From Hemerocallis citrina (Eukaryota; Streptophyta; Magnoliopsida; Asparagales; Asphodelaceae): a stretch of 64,000 bases of DNA. Numbering within the stretch: position 1 is the stretch's first letter; every line of letters begins with the position of its first letter. Below, piece by piece: positions 35,270-46,790 of this stretch. The translations under genes and the position numbers were made by a program. Location of the stretch: contig CM030364.1 of the NCBI GenBank assembly GCA_017893485.1, forward strand, positions 201,903,292 through 201,967,291, read 5' to 3'. The notes beneath the pieces were generated by a model that did no database searches, was not told the DNA's origin, and saw only the letters and a program-made list of their open reading frames with translations.

Positions 35270-35511
35270 TTACCTAACTAATAGGTGATGGGCTTTTGTA
35301 ATATCGTTGTAAACATAACTAATTTTCAGATTATACGGTGTGGACTGAGGGGAAATGAGCTTATTCAATTATTATAGGGTCTATTTTTCTAAAGCCGACA
35401 GCAGAATGTGGTATGATGCACCATTGCCTGCTATGTTATTAAATACGAGGCTTTTGTTGCTCATTATGTTTACCATCCAATCTTTCTTATTCTACTATAA
35501 GCAATGTTTTA
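34898..35511. other. CIPK8-like 3' flank with ATT and poly-C tracts
   Basis: Probable 3' UTR and flank. It contains (ATT)n at 35043-35069 and a pure C run at 35219-35269. No polyadenylation site can be assigned. Confidence 0.55.
35219..35269. repeat. Poly-C homopolymer, 51 bp
   Basis: Fifty-one consecutive C. On the other strand it is a poly-G run able to form G-quadruplexes. The proline ORF across it has no support. An assembly artefact is possible. Confidence 0.97.
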
Positions 35512-35696
35512 AATATTGGATATCAATATTGTATTGCAAGGCAAACTTTCATATCGGATACCGGATATCGGTGATATATCGGCAATTTTTAAATAATATC
35601 AGGTTAACATAGGTTAACATATCAGATAAAAATATCTATTACAGTTGTGATTTAGATGAACTATACACATATTACAAATACAAGCAACCTAATGTA
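35512..35696 (+). mobile_element. hAT-like end fragment (ATATCGG-rich)
   Basis: Begins CAATGTTTTAAATATTGGATATC, like hAT ends, with repeated CGGATATC motifs as in the element at 3407-4030. The other end was not found; the RTE LINE follows at 35719 and may have inserted into it. Confidence 0.5.
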
Positions 35697-35718
35697 AATA
35701 ATAATAGTTATAACCAAA

Positions 35719-37485
35719 CAACAACAATAATAACAACAAAGCATTTTTCTCAACTAGTTGGGGTTGGCTACATGAATTCTGGTTTTCCATTCTGTTTGGT
35801 TTAGTGCAATATTTTCTATAAGGTCACAAGCTATTATATCTTTTCTTACGGTTTTCACTCAAGTAACCTTAGGTCTTCTCTGATTTCTAACGTTACCCTT
35901 AATATTTATCAAAACACTCTTTCTGATGGGGGCACTAATAGGTGTACGTGTAATAATGTCCAAATCACCTGAGGTGCTTCTCTCTTAATTTATCTTGAAT
36001 ATGATCTAATTTTACCATGTCTCGTATATGCTCATTTCTAATTCTATCATTCATGGTTTTACCATACATCCATCTTTTAGCACCCTAATCTCTGCTACAC
36101 TTATTTTTTGAGACATGTTATTTTGTTGTCCAACACTCTGCTTCATGCATCATCATTGGTCTAACAGTCGTCCTATAATTTTTTTTCATCAATGTCAAAG
36201 GTATACGTTTGTCATACAAAATACCACTAGCGCTTCTTCATTTAAGCCACATTGCTTGGATCGCATGAATAACATTTTCACCAATCTCTCCAACTCTGTA
36301 AAATCGAGCCTAAATATAAGAAACGGTCTCTCTTAGGTATCTCTTGACCATCAAGTTTCACTACATTTGTGTTCCGCATATTGCTAAAATAACACCATAT
36401 ATTTTGTTTTAGTTTTCCTTATTCCTAAAATCTCAGGCTTCCAAAGTTTTTTCCGCAATTCTAATTTAACATTGATTCATGCTCTAGTTTCGTCCACTAA
36501 GACGACATGATCAGCAAGAAGCATATACCAAGGCACCTTATCTTGTATTCCTCGCGTCAATTCATCCATCATCAAAGCGAAGAGGTAGGGGCTTAAAGTC
36601 GAACCTTTGTGTAAATTTACTGTAATAGGGAATTCACTACTCTCTTATGCGGTTGTTCTAATTGTGGCCATTGCTCATTCATACATATCCCTAATCACCT
36701 CACTATATCGAATAATTACTCTTTTGTTATTTAACCCCCACTATACTGGTGGGGTTTGTGGATCCAAATACACGATAATGGGGTTGAAGAAGACATATAA
36801 GAAGAATTGTCGAAGATGGAGCAAACAGGTCAAAGCAACAAGCAGCTGCAGGCAGGGTGTGGTCGACCGACCGCCCGACTGACCACATAGTCGACCGTCC
36901 CGCTTGTTGTTACCGCCATGTATTTTTGAAGGAATGACCGGTCGACCGACCCACTCTTTGTTAGATCCCTGTATAGTTGAAGGCATGAACTGGTCGATCG
37001 TCCAGAGTTGTGGTCGACCGTTGCGATGCTGATTGATCTGTGACTGAGATTGGATCTGATGAAAACCTATATATGTTGTATTGTGTACGATTTTATGGTT
37101 AAGTGAAAAGAAAAGAAAGTACCATTAGCCGTCAGAGAGAGAGAGAGAAAGAGAGAGAGAGGGAGATAGAGAGAAACCTGACACCTTGGGGGTGAGTTCT
37201 TGAGAGATTTGTAAACTTGTTCTTCACATTTCCAGTGAAAATCGCATGAGTGTCTTTGCGCAGGAAAGTAGTCATTGCATTGGGTGAACCTCGGAAAATT
37301 TTCGTGTATTTTTGTGTGATTGCTTTTGATTGCTTTTGTTCTCTTGCTTTTGATTATATTGTTTTGCATCTTGTTGGTAAGTTATTCCGCAGTTAGAACA
37401 ACACATACTATGCCTCTAGGGATTTTATCATAAGTTTTTTTCTAGATCTATAAACACCATATGTAGATATTTCTTATTCTCTCTC
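35719..37485 (-). mobile_element. RTE-type LINE, 5'-truncated, with nested LTR
   Basis: Minus-strand reading matches the C-terminal half of plant RTE reverse transcriptases: VPWYMLLADHVVLVDETRA (catalytic FADD altered to LADH), KLELRKKLW, KTKTKYM, then the downstream region with RMLRWMCG-like and IRDKVG-like remnants in shifted frames. The 3' end (GTAGCCAACCCCAACTAGTTG, then TTG repeats at 35719-35745) is the usual RTE tail. Flanks 35697-35718 and 37486-37507 are a diverged duplication of about 20 bp (ATAGTTATAACCAAA / ATAGTCATAACCAAA). An LTR at 36747-37405 splits the RT region. Non-functional. Confidence 0.85.
36747..37405. mobile_element. Probable solo LTR inside the RTE LINE
   Basis: A 659-bp insertion between two RTE parts, TGGTGGGGTTTGTGG...GAACAACACA. 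It contains several GTCGACCG motifs (36860-37020), a TATATATG region and a GA microsatellite (37136-37172). The RTE reading resumes right after it. No clean 5-bp TSD was found and the superfamily is not known. Confidence 0.65.
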
Positions 37486-37507
37486 AATAATGATAGTCAT
37501 AACCAAA

Positions 37508-37825
37508 ATATATAATTACCTACATGAAATCTAATACATAACAGAAATATCTACCTATTAATGGTTTAAAGACAAGAAAATGAACTTTTTAAAAGAAAAC
37601 TTGAAGACAAGTTAAAATATTTATGTATATGATGCTTTAAAGTAATATTTTAATTTATTATTTGTTAACCTTGAAGATGTTAATTTATTATTCTTTTTGT
37701 ATATACACTCATAGAAGTAATTAACTTAATATAAAAAATAATATAGTGAACATAAAATCAAATTTGTAATATTAAAGATAAAGAGTCAATGGGATCTAGA
37801 CAAATTTGACGTATTATTTGTCATA
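37508..37825. other. AT-rich sequence, nothing assigned
   Basis: Very AT-rich. It may continue the hAT-like fragment left of the RTE LINE. No gene or element end recognised. Confidence 0.4.
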
Positions 37826-37949
37826 TCTCTACTATTTTAATGGGAGAGTTTGTCACCAAACAAACTCTATTTGTAACCAAACAAACACGTGCAATGCACA
37901 TGCATAACTAAATAAAGGATGTCTTAGGTTCAATGTTAGACAACGTCGG

Positions 37950-37992
<43 letters not shown>

Positions 37993-38019
37993 ACGTGCAT
38001 CGCACGTGTAAATTACTAG
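37826..38019 (+). mobile_element. Short Helitron, 194 bp
   Basis: Starts TCTCTACTATTTTAATGGG after an A and ends with the hairpin GACGTGCATCGCACGT then AAATTACTAG before a T. A (TA)n tract fills the middle. Hallmarks: TC start, CTAG end, 3' hairpin, insertion between A and T. Confidence 0.88.
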
Positions 38020-38134
38020 TATCCATTAGTTTTAGTTTCTCTCATCTTTCTCTAATCTATAATATAATTACAAACCCCCAATATTGTCCATTATTATTAG
38101 ACATTACGAGTGAAGCTCTTTTTCATATCTCTAA

Positions 38135-38295
38135 TCTCTAATATTATAATGGGAGAGTTGGGGTTGTCATTTGTAGACAACCAACCATCTAATCTCAACC
38201 ATTTATCATTCATTTATTGAACTGTTGTTAGTTACCATAATACCCCCCAAGTTCAAATTTATTTACGATATAATTATTTACAAAAGTGTCACTCA
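38135..38295 (+). mobile_element. Helitron 5' end fragment
   Basis: TCTCTAATATTATAATGGGAGAG, the same start as the neighbouring family, without its own 3' end before the next Helitron begins at 38296. Confidence 0.65.
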
Positions 38296-38855
38296 TCTAT
38301 ATAATAAAACACAAAGAAAGCTATCAAGTGGCTCCTATTCAATAGGGTTGAAATCAATGGTCCAGATCTAACCTCACAAAACATATTTTCCCGCCCAAAA
38401 GTTCTCCCCCCAAAACTCAAATTCAAATCCCCCAAAACAACACCTTTATTTATTTATTTATTTATTTATTTATTTCTCTCTCTCTCATTCTCTCTCTGTT
38501 TACTCAGAAATTTATATTTTCAGAAATTTATATTTTCAGATTTCAGGTTTGTAAATTTTCAGATTATTTATGCATTTTTTATTGCTCATGTTACATTCAA
38601 AATAGCAAATACCTCATCAAGAGTTAAATTTCATCATTTTCCACACTCAAAAGTTCTAAGAAGTTGGATTTTACACCCCCATTTATAATTATTTTTCAAC
38701 ATATACTAATGAAACATGGACTTTTATTTACAACTAATTATTGTTATACTATTCAAACTTCAGCTATATAATTGTTGTTTTACTGTTTACAAGACTTTCA
38801 TATGTTGTATCGTTCCGAAGACGTGCCGTAGGCACGTGCCCACGGGCAAATCTAG
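38296..38855 (+). mobile_element. Helitron, 560 bp
   Basis: Starts TCTATATAATAAAACAC after an A. Ends with a strong hairpin (GACGTGCCGTAGGCACGT), then GGGCAAATCTAG before T. Contains a (TTTA)n and (CT)n tract near 38450-38490. Non-coding. Confidence 0.85.
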
Positions 38856-38913
38856 TATAAAATAAATGTTGATGCCATTTTGGAAAGAATGTCTCAGGTT
38901 CGATGTCAGATTA

Positions 38914-41738
38914 TGTAGCGCCCCGAAGTTCTAATAAGATATCTTAGAAACACGTGGCACATTCCCAGTGATTCACTTCAACATAATATTAAACATCAAC
39001 AACACCACTAATGTTTTCAACATTTTATTACAACAAATCCTTTACAATGCACAGCGGAACTCAAAATAACTCAACTCAATATTCTCTTCATTTACAACAC
39101 AATTTTGTCTCAACAACTGATATTACAAATTTACACAATCCCTTATATGTCAATTAATTCTCAAAACCAACTTAAGCATTCCATCTCCAACTCTAAGCAC
39201 AACCTGCAACATGTGAGGCTAGAGATGATCCCTAACCCCCAAACTAAAGGGGTCAGCCATAAATGGTGTGAGAAATATAAAAATAAACAAACAACAACAA
39301 AAGGTCATAACTCATAATTCTTAGACAACAAGTACTAAAAGAATATGGAAATACGAAATGATAGTAACATAAACATCAAGTGATACTAAGCTAAGTGTCA
39401 TGTGTAGAAAACAAGAAAAACCACATGCATAAAACCAAGCCAATAAAACACCAGTTCTAAATGTAGACTCTCTAATGCGTACTTGTCGAAGTCTATGCAT
39501 CCCATTCTACATAGGTTCGGTGCAAGCCCTTAACGTCTTCACTTCATAGGGTTCAATCCCCACGCTATGAACTAATCCTAACACGATGACTACTACGAGA
39601 TAAAGATAAACCATGGATAGTATCACATGCCCGATAATTCCGGAGATGGATCCCACACCCAAGATATTTCACTTGAATAATTCCGGAGATCATCCCACAC
39701 CGAAACATTGACACGTCACCACGATATACCACATGTGCTTCACCTCGACTCCGATAATTCCGGAGATCAATCCCACACCACAATAGTTACCGTGATAATT
39801 CCGGAGATTGTCCCACACCACATGACTGTGATAATTCCGGAGACATATCCCACACCACTAATAATCTACTGTGATAATTCCGGAGATTAAATCCCACACC
39901 GAAAGCCATACTGAGGTTCGTGACTCATGTTCCCGTTCATCATATCACCACTAGTGCCTGTCCTTAAAATTGGTTAATAGTTTACTTAACGAATCTCCTA
40001 GAGCCATGCACCCTACCGGCCTAAATTCAAATCCAAATAACTAAAATGCCTCAATGGCCTCAACCAAAATACTCAACACTGGTATACTAGGGTCATACGC
40101 CTCTAGAGACTCAAACTCAAAAGACTAAACCAAATCCCACTAACGAGGTGGCTCAACTAAATGTCTCAATGACATACTCAACTGAATATCTCAAGGTCAA
40201 CAGCTTAATCTTAAACTGAACTGAAACATCAATTATATAAAAACTAATCATTCGAATTAACACCGAAGTTTACAAATATCCTTCAGTATCAGTCGACTCA
40301 TACTGATGACAAGTCGACTGTCCAGAGGACCAAATTCAAGATTTTACAAAAAATAAACTAAGTCTCGTATCAGTCGACTTACCAGAGGGTCAGTCGACTT
40401 ACCCTAGGAAAATTCCAGCAATCCTCTCAAAGTATTCTAAGTGTTTAAGTCGACTTAATTGGGTTATAGGTCGACTGTCCAGAAGGACAAATAATTCTTA
40501 CAAAAATAATTTTCTCAGTGGACCAGTCGACTGCCTAGGGCTAGGTCGACTGTCCAGAGCAACTTTTTCAACAAATTCAATTAAAGTATCAGGCGCGTAC
40601 CAGTCGACTGCACCGTAGGCCAGTCGACTATCGGCCTACAGAATCTCAAAATTAGGTCTGATTACCAAAATCGAATTCTGAAGCTTTCTAATGATCAATG
40701 TTATGAAAATAGTTCGTACTCAAGAAAATAATAAATCTCAACGAAATTTCATCAGGTAAATGTATAAATTACTCAAAACATCAATATGTCAAGATCTAAA
40801 TTCTCATATTCTAAATCACAAATCCTTTTGTTAGGGTTTTACAAGATCTAAGTTTCTTTCACAAAATCAATAAGAATCTGATTTATAATTCTAATGTCCA
40901 GGTGTTCATGCACGAATCTCAACATGCTTTTAGCAAACAATTTTCAATATTAAGGATCTACTATTTCATTCACAACTATTCACATGATTCACATCACATT
41001 ACGAGATCTAAATTGTTCACCACAACCAATCATTACATCATGGTATTTGCGCACATAAATCAACCACAAAACAAATTTCTTCCATGCATGATATCAAATC
41101 AAACAACAACATACATCAAACAACAAGCAAATTTTTATATTACTCACCTTAGGATTTTGAGAATAGTCCACAAAGAAATCCTCTGTTCTTGCTCCACCAA
41201 AAGATCTCTCAAAATTCAATACCTTTTTAACAGTGACGGCTGGGATAAAAATCTCTTAAATATGCCGGGTGGGTAATTAGGGTTTTACCCGCAACTTTGC
41301 AAAACAACCCTTCCCAAAATACAACTTGCATGTATAGATCATTCTTTGGAAATTCCATCAAAACTCATTTAAATTTGGATCTAATATAAAATATACATTC
41401 TAAATCTCAATTTGTGCTGTTCAAAACGTTCAGAAATTGTATTTTGCACTTTAACCCCTAAAAATGTCAAATTTACAAAAAGGTCCTTCTTTTTCTCAAA
41501 AATTGCAAATAGCTCCAATAAATTGCAGAAAAATCTGGAAAATACTAAATAAATCTCAAATAATAAATAAATATTTTTCATAAAGAAAACTAAATTTTCA
41601 CACCTCTCATAAAAGCATTTGCACGTGTTTTGCACGTACAAAAGATAAATTTTTCTGAAAATACTCATTAAATCCCCAAAATAAATTGAAATTCATTTTC
41701 AAATATAAAAATAATATTTGAAAATACGGGGTTCTACA
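38914..41738 (-). mobile_element. Gypsy (chromodomain) 3' LTR, 2.8 kb
   Basis: On the minus strand it starts TGTAGAACCCCG right after a purine tract (CTAAGGAGGGAGTGA, 41739-41753) and ends CGGGGCGCTACA at 38914. It lies just downstream of the integrase-chromodomain gene. It contains six CCGATAATTCCGGAGAT repeats (39629-39900) and about ten GTCGACT motifs (40290-40630). It shares phrases such as GGTTCAATCCC and CATCCCATNCTACATA with the LTRs at 46844 and 26130, so these families are related. TSD cannot be tested because the other end is lost. Confidence 0.9.
39629..39900. repeat. CCGATAATTCCGGAGAT repeats in the Gypsy LTR
   Basis: Six copies of GATAATTCCGGAGA each followed by TCCCACACC at irregular 35-75 bp spacing. 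TTCCGGAG includes a short palindrome. Confidence 0.88.
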
Positions 41739-41923
41739 TCACTCCCTCCTTAGAAGAGTTCTGTCCTCAGAACTACTACTAATGAGTTCAAACACATATC
41801 ATCAAAGAATCAATATCTCATAATGGAAACATAATTCAAACAATTGCATATCAAAATAAAAGAAGTACAACTCAAACCAAATACAATCATTCAAAAGAAT
41901 TACAATCACATATAGGAATACCC

Positions 41924-43230
41924 TCATACAAACAGTTCAGGAAAATCCTTCTGCATGCGATCCTCAGGCTCCCAAGTAGCCTCCTCAAACTGCTGATTCC
42001 TCCACAATACCTTGACCATAGGTATCACCTTGCGCCTGAGAACTTTCTCTCTACGGTCAACGATCTCAACAGGCTGTTCGTTGTAACTCAAGTTCACCTG
42101 TAATCCTTCAGGAATCTCTACCAACTGATGATTCTGATCTGGCACATATTTTCTCAACAATGACACATGAAATACATCATGCACTTGTGCCAACTCTTCT
42201 GGAAGCTTCAATCTATAAGCGGTCTTGCCAATCCGCTCCATGATCCTGAATGGACCAATATACCTTGGCACCAACTTGCCTCCCTTACCAAACCTGATCA
42301 CTCCTTTGGTCGGAGAAACCTTGAGAAAAACTACATCCCCAACTTCAAACTCCAAGTCTCTTCATCGAGTATCAGCATAACTCTTCTGACGACTCTGAGC
42401 TTCAACCAACCTCTTACGAATCAGCTCAATCTGCTCCGATGTCTGCTGTACGATCTCGGGACCATACATCTGCCTCTCGCCAATCTCATACCAACAAACA
42501 GGTGTCCCGCACCTCCGCCCGTACAAAGCCTCAAACGATGCCATCCCAATACTCGCATGGTAACTGTTGTTATAAGCAAACTCAACCAATGCTAGGTATC
42601 TCTCCCAACTACCACCAAAATCCATAACACAAGCCCTCAACATATCTTCCAGCACTCGATTCACCCTCTCAGTCTGACCATCTGTCTGTGGATGAAAAGC
42701 TGTACTGAAATCAGTTCTGGTGCCCAAAGCTGCTTGTAGGCTCTTCCAAAACCTCGAAGTAAACCTTGCATCTCTGTCGGAAACAATCGACACAGGAACT
42801 CCATGAAGCCTCACAATTTCCCCAATGTACAACTCAGCCAATTTCTCCATCGACCAAGTAATCTTCATGGCTAGAAAGTGAGCCGACTTAGTCAAACGGT
42901 CCACAACAACCCAAATCGAGTCATTGCCCTTCGAACTCCTCGGCAACCCTGTGATGAAATCCATGCTGATATTCTCCCACTTCCACTCCGAAATGGGTAA
43001 CGACTGTAACAAACCTTCAGGTCTCTGATTCTCTGCTTTGATCTGCTGGCAAGTCAGACACCTTTCCACGAAATCTGCTACATCCCGCTTCATACCAGAC
43101 CACCAAAAGTGCTGTTTGATGTCCTTGTACATCTTCGTGCCTCCTGGATGAACTGACAACAATGTACTGTGTGCTTCCTGCAAGATATTCTCTCTCAAAT
43201 CTGCATTATCTGGAACACACAATCTCTCAC
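41924..43230 (-). pseudogene. Gypsy integrase with C-terminal chromodomain
   Basis: Two minus-strand ORFs, 43222-42362 and 42355-41924, separated by one in-frame TGA. Order: H2C2 zinc finger (HSTLLSVHPGGTKMY...CLTCQQIK), DDE core (SMDFITGLP, VSDRDARF, QTERVNRVLEDMLR), GPY/F-type region (LVPRYIGPFRIMERIG), and a chromodomain-like end (VLWRNQQFEEATWEPED). Such integrases insert chromovirus cDNA and the chromodomain directs it to marked chromatin. The TGA lies in ADTR-stop-RDLEFEVG. A CGA to TGA change would explain it. Compared with the family the catalytic residues are complete. Confidence 0.92.
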
Positions 43231-43614
43231 CAATCCAAAGAACTCCATCTTGGACACGAAACTCTGATAGCTTGCCTCTGAAACCTGTTGCAACATCTTC
43301 TGAATCTCTGGATCTGATCTCTGACCTTCTACAATCCTCTCTCTCAAGGACGGCTGTAGCCTCAACTGAGCCAAAGATGCCCCTAAACCTTGTAGTACCA
43401 CCTCGATACCTGCCTGATCAATCTCTGCTGCCAACTCACTGCGAGTAGTGATCAAACTCGATAAACTACTCTTCCTGCTAAGTCCATCAGCCACCACATT
43501 CGCTTTGCCCGGATGATACTTGATCTCGGGACGAATGTCTTCCAAAACTTCCAACCACCTCCTCTGCCGAAGATTAAGATCCTTCTGCTGATAAATGTGG
43601 CATTTGTGTGGCAT
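43195..43614 (-). pseudogene. Gypsy RNase H tail, truncated
   Basis: Minus strand: KDLNLRQRRWLEVLEDI, KYHPGKANVVADGLSRK, then the linker to integrase. RT and most of RNase H are missing upstream. The break lies at about 43605 next to a short rearranged junction, beyond which the sequence is caulimovirid-like. A frameshift near 43225 separates this ORF from the integrase. Confidence 0.88.
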
Positions 43615-43695
43615 TTGTGTCTTTTACCTTTTGTTGACGATCCAAAACTTCCAACCACCTGCTGACGAATGTCTTTTACCTTTTGTTCTAAATTT
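43605..43695. repeat. Rearranged junction between Gypsy and caulimovirid sequence
   Basis: Short phrases are repeated across the breakpoint: CCAAAACTTCCAACCACCT occurs at about 43543 and again near 43640, GAATGTCTT near 43536 and 43670, GGCATTTGTGT twice near 43600-43620, and TCTTTTACCTTTTGTT near 43620 and 43673. This looks like templated filler made during break repair. Confidence 0.75.
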
Positions 43696-44067
43696 ATTTT
43701 CTGATTCATTGTAAGAGGAATAAGAAGCTCTAGGTATATTTCCTGATGGGTCGTTTCTAGTGCTTAGCCCTATAGTCCTGTGAAAAGGAGATGATGAAGT
43801 TGTGCTAACTTCTGTATCTGCTAAGTCCCTGTGGTAAGAGATATCCGTTACATGAGTTAATTGATCATCTCTTTCTTCTTGTTCTTCTACTAATTTTCAA
43901 ATTTGAATATTTCTTTCATGATCTTAATATAAATATTCATCTGTTGTAATGGTTTTGTTTCTATAATGTGCTTCTTCTAATTCAAATAATTCTTTTTTGC
44001 TTAGATCTGTTATTCTTAATTCTTTGGGATATAATATTTTGTCTTCTTCTGATACTAAAGTTTATAT

Positions 44068-44292
44068 TTATTCTATATGGAGCAAATCTGATTCTAAGTC
44101 TGTTTCTATGTTACTGATATTTCTACCAACTTGGGGAACATAATATGTAAATCTAACACTAGTTCTTCCTTGAGTATCAGTATATATTAAAGAGTCTTGT
44201 GGTACTATAGTTTTTATCGGTTCAATAAACCTATCTAGATTCCAATCTAACCCTGCTAATCTTGTTGAGTCGTATTCTAATGGCTTAATCAT
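44068..44292 (-). pseudogene. Continuation of the caulimovirid-like reading, 74 codons
   Basis: Starts MIKPLEYDSTRLAGLDWNL and follows the movement-protein-like ORF after one stop. Further downstream in another frame an acidic region (KELRITDLSKKELFELEEA, then STTSSSPFHRT) can be followed to about 43700. No domain I can name. Confidence 0.5.
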
Positions 44293-44298
44293 TTTAAT

Positions 44299-44817
44299 TC
44301 ATTTACTACTTAATAAATCGACTACTTCTTTTATATTTATTTTATATTTTACTTTAGAATTGATTGTAATTCTTCCTAAGAATGCTATATGTACTAATAA
44401 GTTATTCCCATTATTTACTTCTTTGAAATCTTTTGTTTGTATACCTATATGTATATGTTTACTAATGTCTTTTATGGTTATCATGAAATCCGGGTTACAG
44501 TAAAATATTCCTGAATTACTATTCATTTCTACTTCTATGTTTGCTGTCATTCCTTTAGTCATATTATTCCATCTATCATCATATAGTGTTATTAAAACTT
44601 TACATCCTAAATGTTTTCTCATTAATCCTTTAATACCAATAATTATTAGTCCTATATGCATAAATCTATAATTGTTTCTAGCTTGTCTTAGTTCACTACT
44701 TGTAGTATGACTAATTAAGGGTAAACTTATTGTTTGATTTCCCTGACAACTCACTGCTTGTTCTCTATTATGTCTAAAGAATTCTGTTATAAACTCAATT
44801 CTCTCTGTTTGGTACAA
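44299..44817 (-). pseudogene. Caulimovirid movement-protein-like ORF, 172 codons
   Basis: The longest open part of the viral-like relic. It contains the 30K-superfamily signature seen in Caulimoviridae movement proteins: YRFMHIGLIIIGIKGL, LITLYDDRWNN, GIFYCNPDFMITIKD. Upstream residues before its Met stay open (LFSRQANNYEV, LNELIDPQQDYDRF), so the Met is not the original start. Downstream a stop separates it from 44292-44068, which keeps coding character. In the family this protein forms tubules at plasmodesmata. Here it is only a fragment in host DNA. Confidence 0.65.
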
Positions 44818-45508
44818 TGTTCTAGGATTGAGTATAGTTATTCCTTCTCTCTGGAATCTGTCATAGTCTTGTTGTGGATCTATTAATTCATTTAATTGAA
44901 CTTCATAATTATTAGCTTGTCTGCTAAATAATCTTTCTAATAAAGGGCTTGAACCGCTGACTGAAAGTCTACTGGTTGAACATTGTTCTGTAGATCTAAG
45001 AGTTCTAAGAGGGTCCTACAAATGTTTGCATATTTGATTGAGTTCTATTATTCATTCTATTTTTTGGACAGGGAATCTAAAATACTGGTCTAGGTTTTCT
45101 AGTTATTTTTTTCTTTACATGTGGGTTCTAAGGATATATTTGATATTTATCTGTTAACTTATTGATTTCATCTTGGATTCCAGTTATAGTAGGTTTTTGA
45201 ATATTATCTAACTTTCTGTGAAGTCCTACTAATAATTTTATAATTATCTTATTCTGTTTAACTACTAACCTATCAGAATGAGCTTATGGAGTTTAGCTTT
45301 CTATTTCTTGTAATATTTCGTTATAATTAAAATCTGTCATCAACTAAGGGCAATTCTTTTTATTTCTTCCAATAACTGTCTATTTTCTTTTTTATTTTTC
45401 TTGTAGTGTCTTTAATTTTTCTTCCAGTCCTTTTGGTTTATCTACTGGTGTTGAGTGGCTTTTTAATGTGCTAAGTTTTTCTAGACTAATGCTATTATGA
45501 ATTAATTT

Positions 45509-46233
45509 TTCTTATAAGACACTTTTCGAAAATATTTGCAGAAAGAGGATACTTGCCCAAGTATTTGCGCTCATGGACTCAACAACCAAACTCGCCATTC
45601 CCAACGGCGAGTTTAGTTGTTTCATCCTCGCTATTGGAAAACAGCGTGTTTAGTGCTGATTTTTAGTTGAAAATTTTTAAATAAGACTCGCTGTTCCCAA
45701 CGGCGAGGACATTTATACTAAACTAGTTGTTGGGAATAGCGTGTTTAGTTCAAAATTTTCAAAGAAGACTCGCTGTTCCCAAGGGCAAGAACATTTACAC
45801 TAGACTCGCTGTTGGGAACGGCGAGGATGTAGGAAATTTTACAGAGAGTGAAACATTCTATTAGACTTAGTGAATTTTCGAAAAGAAAACTCCATAGATT
45901 TTTTTTTTAACTAAACTCGCTATTCCCAACAGCGAGTCTAGTTTAAATGTCCTCGTCGTTGGGAACAGCGAGTCTTCTTTGAAAATTTTGAACTAAACTC
46001 GCTATTCCGCAACAGCGAGTCTAGTATAAATGTCCTTGCCGTTGGGAACAGCGAGTCTTCTTTGAAAATTTTGAACTAAAAATAGCACTAAACATGCTGT
46101 TTCCCAATGGCGATAATGAAACAACTAAACTCGCCGTTGGGAATGGCGAGTTTAGTTGTTGAGTGCATAAGAGCAAATACTTGGTCAACTGTCCTTTTTC
46201 TGCAAATATTTTCAAAAAGTGTCCTATAAAAAA
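45509..46233. mobile_element. Foldback MULE-type MITE, 725 bp
   Basis: A near-complete palindrome. Its ends (left TATAAGACACTTTT, right on minus TATAGGACACTTTT) lead into matching arms with GAAAATATTTGCAGAAA and CAAGTATTTGC. It is flanked by a 9-bp duplication aattaattt (45500-45508 and 46234-46242), the size typical of Mutator-like elements. Inside, at least eight short hairpins have stems ACTCGC/GCGAGT around TTCCCAAC or GTTGGGAA. No transposase. It interrupts the caulimovirid-like relic. Confidence 0.87.
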
Positions 46234-46415
46234 AATTAATTTTGCTATTCTAGTGTTTAATATAATCTATTTTACTTGATATTTCTTTTAATATCTGATT
46301 CTTTTATCTAAGCGTAGTTATAATTACTTCTAAATAATGAGTAATTTTGCTTAAGTCTTCTAAAATTTTCAAATTTACAGGTTTTAGTGGATCTATTTTA
46401 TTAGCTCTGATATCA

Positions 46416-46790
46416 GAAAAAGGTGTGATTTAATTATTTAAATTTTCTTCTTTTAGAAGGTTTCAGATTCCTAATATTGCTATTGGAAAAATATTCTTCT
46501 AAGGCGTTATAAATTTCTTCTTCTTCTTGTCTTAAGAAAAATGTGTGATTTAATTATTTAAATTTTCTTTTTTTAAAAGGTTTCAGATTCCTAATATTGC
46601 TAGCAGAAAAATATTCTTCGAAGGCATTATAAATTTCTTCTTCTTCTTCTTATCTTAAGAAAAAGGTGTGCTTTAAATATTTAAATTTTCTTGTTTTTGA
46701 AGATTTCAGATTCCTGATATTGCTATTGGGAAAATATTCTTCTTCGGCGTTATAAATTTTTTCTTCTTGTCTTAAGAAAAAGGTGTGATT
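46416..46790 (-). repeat. Three tandem copies of about 125 bp in the caulimovirid-like relic
   Basis: Each unit has AAAGGTGTGATTTAATTATT, TTTCAGATTCCTAATATTGCT, GGCGTTATAAATTTCTTC and CTTAAGAA. On the minus strand each can encode TFFLRQEEEEIYNALEEYF. A short inverted piece (46805-46843) of the same unit follows at the LTR border. Confidence 0.85.

Noticed and set aside
35079..35288. A 69-codon ORF with poly-Pro
   Set aside because: The proline run is the 51-bp C homopolymer.
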